Positions 1-8,459 of a stretch of 40,974 nucleotides of DNA are shown piece after piece. This stretch comes from Treponema sp. Its GTDB lineage: Bacteria > Spirochaetota > Spirochaetia > Treponematales > Breznakiellaceae. A program made the translations under genes and the position numbers. The first letter of the stretch is position 1; each line of letters starts with the position of its first letter. Location: the NCBI GenBank assembly GCA_031273265.1, contig JAISSH010000047.1, forward strand, positions 1-40,974. Direction: 5' to 3'. The notes under the pieces were generated by a model that saw only the letters and a program-made list of their open reading frames with translations, was not told the origin of the DNA and did not search any database.

Positions 1-118
1 TTACCTCGACAAAGACGAGATTTTTCATGTCCCGCTTGGTTCTGACCCATCCGAAAACTTCCGCTTCCTGGGACTGCGGGGTTTCCGCGAGAATGTACTT
101 TATCAGTTTTGGCAGCAT
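1..118 (-). CDS. asnS: Asparaginyl-tRNA synthetase, N-terminal fragment (runs off window start)
   Basis: Reverse-strand translation from ATG at 118: MLPKLIKYILAETPQSQEAEVFGWVRTKRDMKNLVFVEV; the GWVRTKRDxKxxxFVEV motif is typical of the AsnRS OB-fold. Not in the ORF track because it is truncated. Confidence 0.75.
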   Translation of the reverse strand, partial: MLPKLIKYILAETPQSQEAEVFGWVRTKRDMKNLVFVEV

Positions 119-270
119 ACCTTATTATATAGAAACGGTAAACAAGGCGCAAGGCGCGTGGCGCAAAGCGCAGGAGAAGAGAAGGATTTACCACAGAGTT
201 GTTGATACTGATGTATCGCGCTCCCTTGCTATTTTTACATGGTTATCCCATAATTATTTAGAGGTAAACC

Positions 271-486
271 ATGACTGAACGCGCTGAACTTTTAAAAAAA
301 ATTGACAGGCTTTCTCCAAAATATTATGGCGAAGTATATGACTTTGTAGGATATTTACAGCAAAGAGCGCAAAGTGAAGAAAATGACGATATTGCCGCAT
401 ATCAGGCAATGGCCGCCGATACGGAACGCGAACAGGAAGCCCGCGAATGGTGTAACGCTTATTTTGGCCCTGCTTATGCCAAATGA
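271..486 (+). CDS. Putative antitoxin partner of the downstream MazF-like toxin
   Basis: Small acidic 71-aa protein with a GAGG Shine-Dalgarno; stop overlaps the start of a MazF/PemK-like gene. Confidence 0.7.
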   Translation: MTERAELLKKIDRLSPKYYGEVYDFVGYLQQRAQSEENDDIAAYQAMAADTEREQEAREWCNAYFGPAYAK

Positions 487-806
487 TTCGGGGTAGTGTT
501 TGGTGGGTTGAATTCGACCCTTCTGTAGGATCAGAGATACATAAAACAAGACCGGCGGTAATCGTAAGTAATGATACAGCCAACAAATACCTTGCCCGGG
601 TTGTTGTGGTTCCGTTTACCGGTAATATTTCGCGCGTATACCCAGGTGAAGCGATAGTGACGGTGAACGGCAATAAAAACAAAGCCATGACCGACCAAAT
701 TATGAGTGCCGATAAAAGCCGTCTAAAGAACAAAATAGCGGAATTGTCAGATAACGACATGGCTTCTATTGAGACAGCAATGAAACGATTTTTTAATCTC
801 CAATAA
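483..806 (+). CDS. MazF/PemK-family type II toxin (endoribonuclease)
   Basis: MIRGSVWWVEFDPSVGSEIHKTRPAVIVSND is the PemK/MazF N-terminal signature; 4-nt overlap with the upstream antitoxin. Confidence 0.9.
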   Translation: MIRGSVWWVEFDPSVGSEIHKTRPAVIVSNDTANKYLARVVVVPFTGNISRVYPGEAIVTVNGNKNKAMTDQIMSADKSRLKNKIAELSDNDMASIETAMKRFFNLQ

Positions 807-829
807 TCATATTTCCGATAAAAACCGTA

Positions 830-1066
830 TCACTCAAACGTTTTCGGGTCGGTATATCCCGGTTTGACGAGTACGTTGGTTTTATCTTTAACATATTCGT
901 TGTACACGCCTTCCCATTCGGCAAAGGAATATTCTTCCGCGGACACGGAGATATACTTTTCCGGTTTTCCCATTGTTTTGTTTACTATCTTGCTGATCTG
1001 TTCGGCGGCTTCTTTCAACTGCTGTTTGGAAGGCCCGCTGATTGTTTTGATAACGATGTGCGGCAT
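830..1066 (-). CDS. 4-oxalocrotonate tautomerase family protein
   Basis: 78 aa, Pro directly after Met (MPHIVIKTISGPSKQQLKEAAEQISKIV), tautomerase-like. Confidence 0.8.
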   Translation of the reverse strand: MPHIVIKTISGPSKQQLKEAAEQISKIVNKTMGKPEKYISVSAEEYSFAEWEGVYNEYVKDKTNVLVKPGYTDPKTFE

Positions 1067-1235
1067 ATCAATCTCTCCTTCTTAATTATGGTTTTACCAT
1101 GACGCGGGAGTGTTGTCAAGAAAATCAATTGCCATTTTTCTTTTCCAAATACACTTCTCTAAATGTGCCTATAACGGGAGGTTCTTTCCTACTGGATCGA
1201 GGCAATTTCATGTTGCGGTTTTCTTTTAAAAACGC

Positions 1236-1241
1236 TATAGT
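1236..1241 (+). promoter_or_regulatory. Candidate sigma70 -10 (TATAGT) for lepA; -35 TTGCGG at 1213-1218, 17-bp spacer
   Basis: Direct reading of hexamers; see leaderless finding. Confidence 0.45.
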
Positions 1242-1248
1242 GTGAACA

Positions 1249-3054
1249 ATGGCACAAACGCAATTTATAAGAAACTTTTGCATTATCGCGCACATCGATC
1301 ACGGCAAGTCAACGCTGGCTGACCGGCTCATTCAGAAAGCCAAACTCGTTGACGACCGCGACTTTCAGGATCAGATTCTCGACAACATGGATATTGAGAG
1401 GGAGCGCGGCATCACGATAAAGAGCCAGGCGGTGACGATCCCATACACCGGGGCGGACGGGAATGAATACACGCTCAATCTGGTTGACACCCCCGGCCAC
1501 GTTGACTTTAGTTACGAGGTGAGCAGAGCGATTAACTCCTGCGAAGGCGCGCTCCTTTTGGTGGACGCGACGCAAGGGGTGCAGGCGCAGACGCTTTCCA
1601 ACATGTACCTCGCCCTTGAACACAACCTTGAGATAGTGCCGGTAATCAACAAAATTGACATGCAGGCCGCCGATGTGCCGAGAGTGAAAAAACAGATCGA
1701 TAAAGATTTAGGGTTAGACTCTGAAACCGCGCTTTTGGTTTCCGCGCGTCAGGGCACGGGAATTGACGAACTTTTCGAGGCTATTGTAAAGTACATCCCT
1801 GCGCCGACAGGCGATCCAGCTTCCGCGTTACGCGCACTTATTTTTGACTGCCATTACGACCCTTACCGCGGAGTAGTGGTTCATCTGCGCCTTTTTGACG
1901 GAAAGATAAAAAAAGGGATGAAAATTTCCTTTATGCACAACAACTCGGTTTACGAAGTGGAAACCGCAGGCGTCTTTAAGCTCGCGTTAGTTGAAACTGG
2001 CGAACTGTCCGCTGGGGATGTAGGCTACATAATAGCAGGTATCAAAACCGTAAGCGATGTGCGCGTCGGCGACACTGTAACAGGTGCGGACAACCCCTGC
2101 CCTTCCCCATTGCCAGGTTTCCGTGAGGTGAAACCTGTTGTCTTTTCTTCAATATATCCCGTAGATTCCAACGACTACGAAGAATTACGAACCAGCATGG
2201 AAAAGCTCAAACTGAACGACGCTTCCCTGATTTACGAAAAAGATTCTTCCGCCGCCCTTGGCTTCGGTTTCCGTTGCGGTTTTTTGGGTCTTTTGCACCT
2301 TGAGGTTATTCAGGAACGGCTTGAGCGCGAATTCGATCAATCGGTAATTTTCACCGCCCCGTCAGTCAAATACAAGGTGCACATTCGTTCAGGCGATGAA
2401 GTCATGATTGACAACCCAATGGACTACCCCGACGAGGGCAGAATAGAAAGCGCCGAAGAACCGTACATTCGTGCTTCTGTAATTACGCCGACAGACTACT
2501 TGGGAAACATTATGACCCTCTGCCTTGAAAAAAGAGGCGTGCAAACCAACATGACATACCTCGACGAAAAGCGCGTCGAGCTGGTTTACGATATGCCCCT
2601 TTCAGAAGTGTTATTCGATTTTTACGACCGCCTGAAAAGCATCTCAAGAGGTTATGCGTCATTTGACTACGACATTTCCGGCTACAAACCGACAGAACTT
2701 GCCAAACTTGACATACTCCTTAACGGAAAGCCCGTTGACGCGCTTTCCCAGCTTGTGTTCAAAGGCAACGCCTACGAGCGCGCGCGAAAAGTCTGCGAAC
2801 GTCTGAGCGATGAAATTCCGCGCCAGCAGTTCAAAATCCCCATTCAAGGAGCAATAGGCAGTACGATAATCGCGCGCGAAACAGTGAACGCGCTCCGCAA
2901 GGACGTACTCGCCAAATGTTACGGCGGCGACATCACGCGCAAACGAAAACTCCTCGAAAAGCAGAAAGAAGGCAAGAAGCGCATGAAAATGGTCGGCGAC
3001 GTGGAGCTTCCGCAGAGCGCATTTTTGGCGGTGCTAAAATCGCGTGATGAGTGA
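1249..3054 (+). CDS. lepA: Elongation factor 4 (LepA), translational GTPase
   Basis: [35 protein letters not shown] and C-terminal [22 protein letters not shown] motifs; full length (601 aa). Confidence 0.98.
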   Translation: MAQTQFIRNFCIIAHIDHGKSTLADRLIQKAKLVDDRDFQDQILDNMDIERERGITIKSQAVTIPYTGADGNEYTLNLVDTPGHVDFSYEVSRAINSCEGALLLVDATQGVQAQTLSNMYLALEHNLEIVPVINKIDMQAADVPRVKKQIDKDLGLDSETALLVSARQGTGIDELFEAIVKYIPAPTGDPASALRALIFDCHYDPYRGVVVHLRLFDGKIKKGMKISFMHNNSVYEVETAGVFKLALVETGELSAGDVGYIIAGIKTVSDVRVGDTVTGADNPCPSPLPGFREVKPVVFSSIYPVDSNDYEELRTSMEKLKLNDASLIYEKDSSAALGFGFRCGFLGLLHLEVIQERLEREFDQSVIFTAPSVKYKVHIRSGDEVMIDNPMDYPDEGRIESAEEPYIRASVITPTDYLGNIMTLCLEKRGVQTNMTYLDEKRVELVYDMPLSEVLFDFYDRLKSISRGYASFDYDISGYKPTELAKLDILLNGKPVDALSQLVFKGNAYERARKVCERLSDEIPRQQFKIPIQGAIGSTIIARETVNALRKDVLAKCYGGDITRKRKLLEKQKEGKKRMKMVGDVELPQSAFLAVLKSRDE

Positions 3055-3060
3055 TTACAG

Positions 3061-3175
3061 GAGAAGAATTTTTACCACGAACTTTCACGAACCAACACGA
3101 ACAAAAGAAAAGGGAAAACACGGAGGGAAACTTCCTTCTCGTATGATCATACAGTATACTGCATGTTTGTACGAG
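3061..3175. repeat. Left copy of ~115-bp direct repeat flanking the AAA/DUF4143 gene
   Basis: Near-identical to 4522-4635 (accacgaactttcacgaaccaacacgaacaaaagaaa...gggaaa...ctcgta...cgag). Confidence 0.85.
3138..3175. repeat. 38-bp palindromic element, copy A
   Basis: CTCGTATGATCATACAGTATACTGCATGTTTGTACGAG; terminal CTCGTA/TACGAG and central CAGTATACTG inverted repeats. Confidence 0.8.
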
Positions 3176-3197
3176 GGGTATTGACAAAAGACCGACA

Positions 3198-3235
3198 CTC
3201 GTATAAAATGACAGTATATTGTATTATTGTACGAG
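3198..3235. repeat. 38-bp palindromic element, copy B
   Basis: CTCGTATAAAATGACAGTATATTGTATTATTGTACGAG, exactly 60 bp after copy A and directly before the Shine-Dalgarno of the ATPase. Confidence 0.8.
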
Positions 3236-3243
3236 GGGGCTTT

Positions 3244-4461
3244 ATGGACATTGACAGAACAATCGCGACGGCAATAAAAAGGATTTCCAGGGGATTTCCC
3301 ATAATTTTACTGACCGGAATGAGGCAGATAGGAAAAACTTACCTCCTTGAAAAAATAAGGGAGCCGGGGCGCAAGTATGTTTCCCTTGATTTTTCCGATG
3401 ATCGCGAGCTTGCGAAAGAACACCCCGATCTCTTCCTGCAAAGGTATAAACCCCCAATTCTGATCGACGAAGTCCAATACGCGCCTGAATTATTCAACTA
3501 TATAAAAATTTATGTGGATACCCACAAACAGGACGGACTTTTCTGGCTGACAGGCTCGCAAAAATTCAGCCTAATGAAGGGTATTAGGGAATCTTTGGCT
3601 GGAAGGGTGGCTATTCTGGATATGCTGGGTTTTTCATACAGGGAAATAATTGGACAGCCAAAAAGCAAACCGTTTCTCCCTTCCAAAACAGTAAAATCAA
3701 CTCCCTCCAAAATAAAAAGATTGAAACTTCTTGATCTGTACAAAATTATCTGGCGCGGCTCCTATCCGCGTCTTGTGGTACACAATGGAAAAAACAGGGA
3801 AATATTTTACCGATCGTATCTTCAAACTTATATTGAGCGTGATATAAGGGATCATCAGGGTATAGATGACAGCGTAAAGTTTTATAAATTTATCCGCGCC
3901 GCGGCGGTTCGGACAGGAAATCTTCTTAATTACGCCGACCTCGCAAGAGATTCCGATATAGATGTTAGAACAGCGAAAACATGGCTCGCCGCGCTGGAGC
4001 GGTCGGGTTTGATCAAGCTTCTTTATCCCTACTATGTAAATGTCACCAAACGCCTGATTAAAACTCCCAAACTTTATTTCATGGATACCGGTCTCTGCGC
4101 TTTCTTATGCGGCATGGACACTCCCAAAAGCCTTGAAGCAGGTTACTTAAGCGGCTCGATTCTTGAAACATGGGCATTTATTGAAATTGTTAAAAGTTAT
4201 TGGCATAACGGGGAAGACCCTTCGATTTATTTTTACCGCGATGCCGACCAGCGTGAAATTGACTTTGTGATTGAGCGGAACATGACTCTTTTCCCCATAG
4301 AGGTAAAAAAAACGTCCGCTCCCACTGCGGAGAGCGCAAGACATTTCGCCCTGCTTGAAAGACTTAAAAAACCTGTAGGAGCCGGCGCTGTTCTTTGCCT
4401 GCGCTCCTCTCCCCTGCCCTTGAGTAAAAACGTGGTCGCTCTACCTGTTTGGAATGTTTGA
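3244..4461 (+). CDS. AAA-family ATPase with DUF4143 domain
   Basis: Walker A-like LLTGMRQIGKTYLL, LIDEVQYAPELF, LTGSQKFSLMKGIRESLAGRVAILDMLGFSYREI, C-terminal REIDFVIERNMTLFPIEVKK nuclease-like segment. ATG 3244 follows GAGGGGG; the track start at 3163 lies inside the repeats. Confidence 0.9.
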   Translation: MDIDRTIATAIKRISRGFPIILLTGMRQIGKTYLLEKIREPGRKYVSLDFSDDRELAKEHPDLFLQRYKPPILIDEVQYAPELFNYIKIYVDTHKQDGLFWLTGSQKFSLMKGIRESLAGRVAILDMLGFSYREIIGQPKSKPFLPSKTVKSTPSKIKRLKLLDLYKIIWRGSYPRLVVHNGKNREIFYRSYLQTYIERDIRDHQGIDDSVKFYKFIRAAAVRTGNLLNYADLARDSDIDVRTAKTWLAALERSGLIKLLYPYYVNVTKRLIKTPKLYFMDTGLCAFLCGMDTPKSLEAGYLSGSILETWAFIEIVKSYWHNGEDPSIYFYRDADQREIDFVIERNMTLFPIEVKKTSAPTAESARHFALLERLKKPVGAGAVLCLRSSPLPLSKNVVALPVWNV

Positions 4462-4478
4462 AAAGGTGAAAATTTCCC

Positions 4479-4516
4479 CTCGTACAAAATGACAATACAT
4501 TGCATGATTGTACGAG
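4479..4516. repeat. 38-bp palindromic element, copy C
   Basis: CTCGTACAAAATGACAATACATTGCATGATTGTACGAG. Confidence 0.8.
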
Positions 4517-4521
4517 AGGGA

Positions 4522-4635
4522 AAGAAGAATGTTTTACCACGAACTTTCACGAACCAACACGAACAAAAGAAAGGGAAAAACAGAGGGGAAATTCCCCCTC
4601 GTACAAAATGACAATACATTGTATGATCGTACGAG
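4522..4635. repeat. Right copy of ~115-bp direct repeat flanking the AAA/DUF4143 gene
   Basis: Matches 3061-3175; contains palindrome copy D. Confidence 0.85.
4598..4635. repeat. 38-bp palindromic element, copy D
   Basis: CTCGTACAAAATGACAATACATTGTATGATCGTACGAG. Confidence 0.8.
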
Positions 4636-4709
4636 AAGGAATATGAACCGCCCTTTGGTGGCGAAGCGTTTACAGTCCTGTGGCAAAGGGTGTACTTTAC
4701 AAATATTTT

Positions 4710-5390
4710 TCAATTTATCCAATAATTATCAGGTCCTAATAATCTATAATAAAAAGTTATTCCTATATATTGATTGCGAATAGTAAAATTATTATACGAA
4801 AAATAATTTTCATATTTTATTTCAATTTCAATATATCGCGAAAATATATATTTTAATCCTGTATTTATTCCAATACCAAAATGACTTTGTTTATAATTAT
4901 CATTCTTATTTGTAAAAATATTAATAGGTGCTATTTCAAATAATAAATATATTCCCATTCCATTTGAAGAAATAGGAAATCCTCCCCATAGCGATAATGG
5001 TAAAAATCTTAACAAAATATGTTTATTAATTGAAAAATCTAATCTAAATGGATCTAATTCATATGAAATATCTATTTTAAATGTAAAATCTAATAATAAA
5101 CAATTAATGCCAAAATATGAATTTGCATATGTTACATTTATTGGTGTTATAAATAAGACGGGAAAAGCTGTTGGTGTAGATAAACGTAATAATATATTAT
5201 TGCTATTATCAAAACAATAGAAAAATCCAACATGAGGAATATCAAATGATCTTAGATCAAACACATTTTCTTTCCATGTTAAATTTTCCGAAAATAAAAA
5301 TATTTCATTTTCAATATTCTGTGCATAAATGACCTTTATACAAACACTAATGAGAAAAATAAAAAATATAAATTTATATTTTTTAGCCAT
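4710..5390 (-). CDS. Secreted/outer-membrane hypothetical protein
   Basis: MAKKYKFIFFIFLISVCIKVIYA signal peptide followed by alternating aromatic/polar strands; AT-rich. ATG at 5390 preferred over 5402. Confidence 0.6.
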   Translation of the reverse strand: MAKKYKFIFFIFLISVCIKVIYAQNIENEIFLFSENLTWKENVFDLRSFDIPHVGFFYCFDNSNNILLRLSTPTAFPVLFITPINVTYANSYFGINCLLLDFTFKIDISYELDPFRLDFSINKHILLRFLPLSLWGGFPISSNGMGIYLLFEIAPINIFTNKNDNYKQSHFGIGINTGLKYIFSRYIEIEIKYENYFSYNNFTIRNQYIGITFYYRLLGPDNYWIN

Positions 5391-5424
5391 TTCGCCTAAC
5401 AAACAATATGCGCTTTTTCATGAA

Positions 5425-5595
5425 TTAACCTCTCTTTACCATGCCATTCGTTTTCTCCTCTTTCGCCTTTTCCCTAACCCTGCCCTTCTGCGCCGTTTTC
5501 AAACCTTCGGCAAGCCCCAGCACATATTGCTGATTCGCTTCCGTAAGTTTTGGGAAGGTACATTGCAGTTTTTCCAGTTTATTATCATTGCTCAT
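5425..5595 (-). CDS. Small hypothetical protein divergent to the XRE regulator
   Basis: MSNDNKLEKLQCTFPKLTEANQQYVLGLAEGLKTAQ...; the track start at 5634 is a TTG, ATG at 5595 is more likely. Confidence 0.55.
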   Translation of the reverse strand: MSNDNKLEKLQCTFPKLTEANQQYVLGLAEGLKTAQKGRVREKAKEEKTNGMVKRG

Positions 5596-5721
5596 ATATG
5601 GGCTATTTATATCATAATATGAACAAATGGTCAAGATAAAAATACCAAAATCATACTCATTTTTGAGCTATTTTTGCTTGATAGGTGAGCGGTACTATTA
5701 TATGCTCATAAATGAAAGTTT

Positions 5722-6063
5722 ATGACGATTAATGAACGTATCAAGGAAATACGGCATATTTTAAATATATCCCAGCGGGAATTTGCCCAAGCGGTTTATG
5801 TTTCCTATGGTTATTTATCAGAAATTGAAACAGGGCATAAGGAAGTAAAAGACCGTCTCATTCACTTAATTTCCAGCGCGTTTTCTGTAAACAAGCACTG
5901 GCTTCTGACCGGAAAGGGGCGGATGTTCAACAGCACGCCTAAGGAAAAAATGGAGAAGATGACAAGCCTTTTTAACGAGTTGTATCCTGAGTATCAGGAT
6001 TTTGTGTTAAGGCAGATTGACGAGCTTATTGAACTGCAGAATGTCAAGCATGGGAAAAAATGA
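5722..6063 (+). CDS. XRE-family helix-turn-helix transcriptional regulator
   Basis: INERIKEIRHILNISQREFAQAVYVSYGYLSEIETGHKEVKDRLI HTH_3-type motif. Confidence 0.88.
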   Translation: MTINERIKEIRHILNISQREFAQAVYVSYGYLSEIETGHKEVKDRLIHLISSAFSVNKHWLLTGKGRMFNSTPKEKMEKMTSLFNELYPEYQDFVLRQIDELIELQNVKHGKK

Positions 6064-6085
6064 GCCTGTCCGGTCAGGTTTCACA

Positions 6086-6508
6086 TTAAAGAAAAATCGC
6101 CTGCGGAAAGAGGAAATGTAAAAGCGCGACGCCCAGAAGTCCCAGCCCGATGGTTTTTCTGAAGCGCAGCAGGCTTCCGCCAAGGCGGTCAAGGGTTGCC
6201 GGGCTTTCTGTCGATGTCGAATCGGCGGAAATCTCACGGCGGTAAATGCCGAAGATCAAGAGGAGACCGGCTATGACGCCGGCGGCTGCCGGTATCAGAT
6301 CGCCTAAGATGGGGATTCCCATAGAAGGAGAAAGGAGTTTTAATACCCCGGTAGCGGCGCTGAGAATTCCCAGAACCAGGTGAAAAGTAGGGTTGTTTAT
6401 GGAAAACCGCACGCCCTTTTCAATTTCCGCTCCCACTTCGGCGAACAGAATATACCCGCTCAAACCATTGCACAGAATGGATAAAAAATACAATTGTGGT
6501 GTTATCAT
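6086..6508 (-). CDS. Hypothetical integral membrane protein
   Basis: Four hydrophobic segments in 140 aa; no family recognised. Confidence 0.6.
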   Translation of the reverse strand: MITPQLYFLSILCNGLSGYILFAEVGAEIEKGVRFSINNPTFHLVLGILSAATGVLKLLSPSMGIPILGDLIPAAAGVIAGLLLIFGIYRREISADSTSTESPATLDRLGGSLLRFRKTIGLGLLGVALLHFLFPQAIFL

Positions 6509-6565
6509 ATTAGTAAATTAACAGAAAAAACATATTTAGTCAAGGAAACTCTTTTCTTGATTTTT

Positions 6566-7159
6566 TCATTTCGATTTAATTCTCGCTTTGAGGGTAGATT
6601 TTTCAGTTTGAAGCACCATTAAAAGATCGGGGTCGTTAAAGGGGACGACAAATCTGTACTCTTCCGACTGTTCCAAGGTGAAGAAAACGCGGTGAAAAAA
6701 GACGGGCATTTCCTCATTATCGCCGATTACCGCCGGGGAGACGGCAATGCCTACCGCGCCAGAATATGCGTCCGTAACGTCCTTTTTTCTGGCTTTCTTC
6801 ATTATAATTAGAGTTACGCCTTCATGCTTGGCTGCCGTAATATCAATTTTATTTCCTTCCAATGAATATGAACTGTCAAAATATCCCATTTTTGAAAAAA
6901 GAAATATAAACGCGCACATTATCAAAATTGTAAAAAAAAGTATGGCTCTTCGCTTATCCGCGATTAAAGGACGGATCAAACTAAAACGGTATGGTTTCGC
7001 ATTTGCATAAAGATCTCTTACGCTCTGCGGCGCTTTTTTCAGCCTGTTTTCGCGGTTATAATAAAAAATAAGCTCGCCTTCCGCGCGCGCGTCTTTTCCG
7101 TCCGGTTTACTCAGGTTGTAATTTGCGTTTGGTCTGCTGACTTCTTCATTATCTGTCAT
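6566..7159 (-). CDS. Hypothetical single-TM protein
   Basis: ATG 7159 overlaps the stop of the upstream gene (ATGA) with GGAGAAG upstream; TM segment AILFFTILIMCAFIFLF. Confidence 0.6.
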   Translation of the reverse strand: MTDNEEVSRPNANYNLSKPDGKDARAEGELIFYYNRENRLKKAPQSVRDLYANAKPYRFSLIRPLIADKRRAILFFTILIMCAFIFLFSKMGYFDSSYSLEGNKIDITAAKHEGVTLIIMKKARKKDVTDAYSGAVGIAVSPAVIGDNEEMPVFFHRVFFTLEQSEEYRFVVPFNDPDLLMVLQTEKSTLKARIKSK

Positions 7160-8364
7160 GGCGCTTCTCCTATAAATTTGTCGGTGCGCCACCAGACAAG
7201 CTTGATGTTAAAGCTGTCAGCCAGCATCGCGCTGAGAATTCCTTCCGTAGAAAGATAAAAGTCATTGTACCTCAGTTCATCGTTTGTAAAATTGATATAG
7301 CCCCTTCGCTGTTCGCGCGAATGTGTGTCGATAAAGAGAACAGAAAAGCCGGTATCAATTGGGAAGTAAAGAAGCGCTTTTCCGCCGCGCATAACTCCCA
7401 GCACGGAATAAAATACTTTGATGCCGGCTGCCCGTCCGTTTTCGGACAATTCAAAAAGCGGAACTTCTACCGAACCTGAATAAGAGCCGTCTTCCACATC
7501 AAGCGTCCAGATAATCGAGCCGATTGGCTCAGTGCCTGTGCGGGTATTTGTCGACTCGTCAAAAGTATCGCGGCTATAGTCAATTTTTATGATAAGATTC
7601 CTCGCGTCGGGAGAAGCGGCAATAACGTCTACAATCGACAACGCTTCAGGCCAGTCAGGAAGAGACGGGATTGCGCTTGAGTTTATTTTTACCAGATAAA
7701 GAAGCGTCCCCGAAGCGTTGTACCAGTAAATGTTCCAGCCGTTCGGTATCCGGCAGATCACGGCAAGTTCGTCTCTTATCGACGTTGTAAGCCCGATGAT
7801 CCTTGGGAAAGGACTGCCGCCTATTCCTTCACGTCCCAAATAATCAATAAAACGCCCGTCCTGATCGAAGTGAAGAATTATTCCGTCCAGAAGCGCGTTG
7901 CTTTCGGAGTCGGTGCGGTGCGCCTGCTGGGGAAGCCTGTCCTCCGCAAAAATGTGCTTGCGGGAATCCACCGCTATCCAACCCGGCGCTTCCAGCGGAT
8001 AGGTATACGCCCAGCGGGTCGCCTGCTCTCCCCCCGAAATATTTGTTTTAAGACTGAGCGGAGCCGGGTTGGTTTCCTCGTTATAAATCATAAAGAGCAA
8101 GTCGCCGTATGAATTGTAGCGGACTATTTTTCCGTTGTTTCCGTCCGCGATGTAGAACAGCCCGTCCCTCATTGTAAAACCTGTCCTTCGTATTCCTCCG
8201 CCGCCTTCAAGATTGTACAGGGCAATTTGATCTTCCATAGGTCCAATCTCAAGCGAAAAAAGGTCTTCTCTGTCTACAGAAGTGATTCTGTTGTTTTTAC
8301 ACGCGCCTGAAAAAATCAGCGCGGCGCACAGAAAAGCCAACGTCAAATGAACAACATTCTTCAT
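7156..8364 (-). CDS. LIC_12708-like spirochaetal lipoprotein (NHL/beta-propeller-like)
   Basis: Lipobox FSGAC; propeller-like FYIADGNNGKIVRYNSYGDLL repeats; family by recollection. Confidence 0.6.
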   Translation of the reverse strand: MKNVVHLTLAFLCAALIFSGACKNNRITSVDREDLFSLEIGPMEDQIALYNLEGGGGIRRTGFTMRDGLFYIADGNNGKIVRYNSYGDLLFMIYNEETNPAPLSLKTNISGGEQATRWAYTYPLEAPGWIAVDSRKHIFAEDRLPQQAHRTDSESNALLDGIILHFDQDGRFIDYLGREGIGGSPFPRIIGLTTSIRDELAVICRIPNGWNIYWYNASGTLLYLVKINSSAIPSLPDWPEALSIVDVIAASPDARNLIIKIDYSRDTFDESTNTRTGTEPIGSIIWTLDVEDGSYSGSVEVPLFELSENGRAAGIKVFYSVLGVMRGGKALLYFPIDTGFSVLFIDTHSREQRRGYINFTNDELRYNDFYLSTEGILSAMLADSFNIKLVWWRTDKFIGEAP

Positions 8365-8459
8365 GTACCTTCAAAATCTACCTTTTTACGCTTTTTGTCA
8401 ATTATCCCCTAAGCCGGGCATGTTGTTACTTTTTTTTAATCATAATATACTGAAAAACG

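Noticed and set aside
119-270. GCGC-rich stretch (gcgcaaggcgcgtggcgcaaagcgcagg) considered as a structured RNA
   Set aside because: Short, purine-biased direct repetition of GCGC without a convincing long stem; also read as part of a weak 83-aa ORF with no homology signal.
254-760. 168-aa minus-strand ORF opposite the MazF-type TA module
   Set aside because: Fully antisense to two overlapping genes with a strong toxin motif match; TM-like look is a reverse-complement artefact.
3138-4635. Four similar palindromic repeats considered as a CRISPR array
   Set aside because: Only four copies with irregular spacing (22, >1200 and 81 bp gaps) and a gene between them; no cas genes and no uniform spacers.
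5596-5634. 13-residue N-terminal extension of the small gene divergent to XRE
   Set aside because: The track start is a TTG with no SD; ATG 5595 gives a better start.
6067-6080. CCTGTCCGGTCAGG hairpin after the XRE gene considered as a terminator
   Set aside because: Stem is short with mismatches and lacks a T-tract.
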